Below, in pieces: positions 6,183 through 6,450 of a DNA stretch of 6,450 nucleotides. Positions within the stretch are counted from its first letter, which is position 1, and every line of letters begins with the position of its first letter. This DNA comes from Limnohabitans sp. Lineage in GTDB: Bacteria; Pseudomonadota; Gammaproteobacteria; Burkholderiales; Burkholderiaceae_C. The stretch is from the NCBI GenBank assembly GCA_018883305.1, contig VEQI01000202.1, forward strand, positions 1 to 6,450, in the 5' to 3' direction. Position numbers and translations under genes: made by a program. The notes beneath the pieces are model-generated. The model was not told the DNA's origin. It made no database searches and worked only from the letters and a program-made list of their open reading frames with translations.

Positions 6183-6450
6183 ATGCCCAGCGCCCGCCCA
6201 TCCCGACCCACCGGCAGCGTACTCATCACGGGCGCGGCCTCTGGCATCGGTAAGGCCACGGCCGAGCTTTTTGCCGAGCAGGGCTGGCGCTGCGTGCTGC
6301 TGGATCATGACCGGCAGCGGCTGCTGCAGTTGCAGGCGCAACTGCCCGGGCGAGACGACCAGGCCCATCTGTGCCACGCGCTGGATCTGACCGATCCGGC
6401 CGCCATCCTGGCTCTGGGCAAGGACTTGCCCGAGTTGGACGCCCTGATCA
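6183..6450 (+). CDS. Second SDR family oxidoreductase, N-terminal part (cut by window edge)
   Basis: Only the first 89 codons are present; the frame is open to the right edge. The start is MPSARPSRPTGSVLITG, with the SDR cofactor motif TGAASGIG at residues 16-23. LLD near residue 40 ends the second strand with an acidic residue, which suggests NAD(H). DLTD follows in the third-strand region. The catalytic Ser-Tyr-Lys would lie beyond the window, so completeness and function cannot be judged. The ATG at 6183 lies 13 bases after the previous SDR and has no clear Shine-Dalgarno sequence, which points to translational coupling. It is clearly not a copy of the first SDR: the N-terminus is longer and the sequences differ strongly outside the cofactor motif. 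Confidence 0.85.
   Translation, partial: MPSARPSRPTGSVLITGAASGIGKATAELFAEQGWRCVLLDHDRQRLLQLQAQLPGRDDQAHLCHALDLTDPAAILALGKDLPELDALI

Noticed and set aside
5384..6259. 291-codon minus-strand open frame opposite the SDR gene
   Set aside because: It is the antisense shadow of a clear SDR with catalytic motifs, and its His/Arg/Gly-rich translation has no family resemblance.
1..6450. CRISPR array, tRNA/rRNA, insertion sequence, phage or toxin-antitoxin signals
   Set aside because: No spaced repeats, RNA gene signatures, transposase motifs or terminal inverted repeats were seen. The window is a metabolic operon with uniform composition apart from the promoter region.

Overview
The window is GC-rich and compact, with tightly packed genes all on the + strand. 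Codon usage, gene families and the AACAGGAGAC-type ribosome binding site suggest a betaproteobacterium, most likely Burkholderiales (Comamonadaceae or Alcaligenaceae-like). This assignment is inference; no marker gene is present.

Layout: positions 1-319 hold no convincing gene. They look like a promoter and leader region, relatively AT-rich in the middle, with several small palindromes. A possible divergent gene may start on the minus strand near the left edge, and a strong Shine-Dalgarno site sits in front of a 29-codon TTG-initiated leader ORF. From 320 to the right edge runs one apparent operon: a crotonase-fold (enoyl-CoA hydratase/isomerase family) protein (320-1090), an ADP-forming acyl-CoA synthetase (1094-3262), a full-length acyl-CoA dehydrogenase (3252-4436), a shortened and divergent acyl-CoA dehydrogenase-like protein (4441-5406), a short-chain dehydrogenase/reductase (SDR, 5411-6169) and the start of a second SDR (6183 to the edge). 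Gaps are 3, -11, 4, 4 and 13 bases, so co-transcription and translational coupling are very likely.

Together the genes read as a beta-oxidation-like pathway for a carboxylic acid. The synthetase would make the CoA thioester, the paired dehydrogenases would introduce a double bond, the crotonase would hydrate, isomerise or otherwise convert the enoyl-CoA, and one or both SDRs would oxidise a hydroxyl group. No thiolase, transporter or regulator is visible in the window. The substrate cannot be read from the sequence. The likely heteromeric dehydrogenase is reminiscent of enzymes that handle bulky, cyclic or branched acyl-CoAs, such as the actinobacterial steroid side-chain alpha2beta2 dehydrogenases or the pimeloyl-CoA dehydrogenase pair.

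The most interesting points are departures from family norms. The crotonase has Gly at the first catalytic Glu position. The two dehydrogenase subunits appear to split conserved motifs between them. The first SDR has Gly in place of the usual active-site Asn. Activation is by an ADP-forming rather than an AMP-forming ligase.
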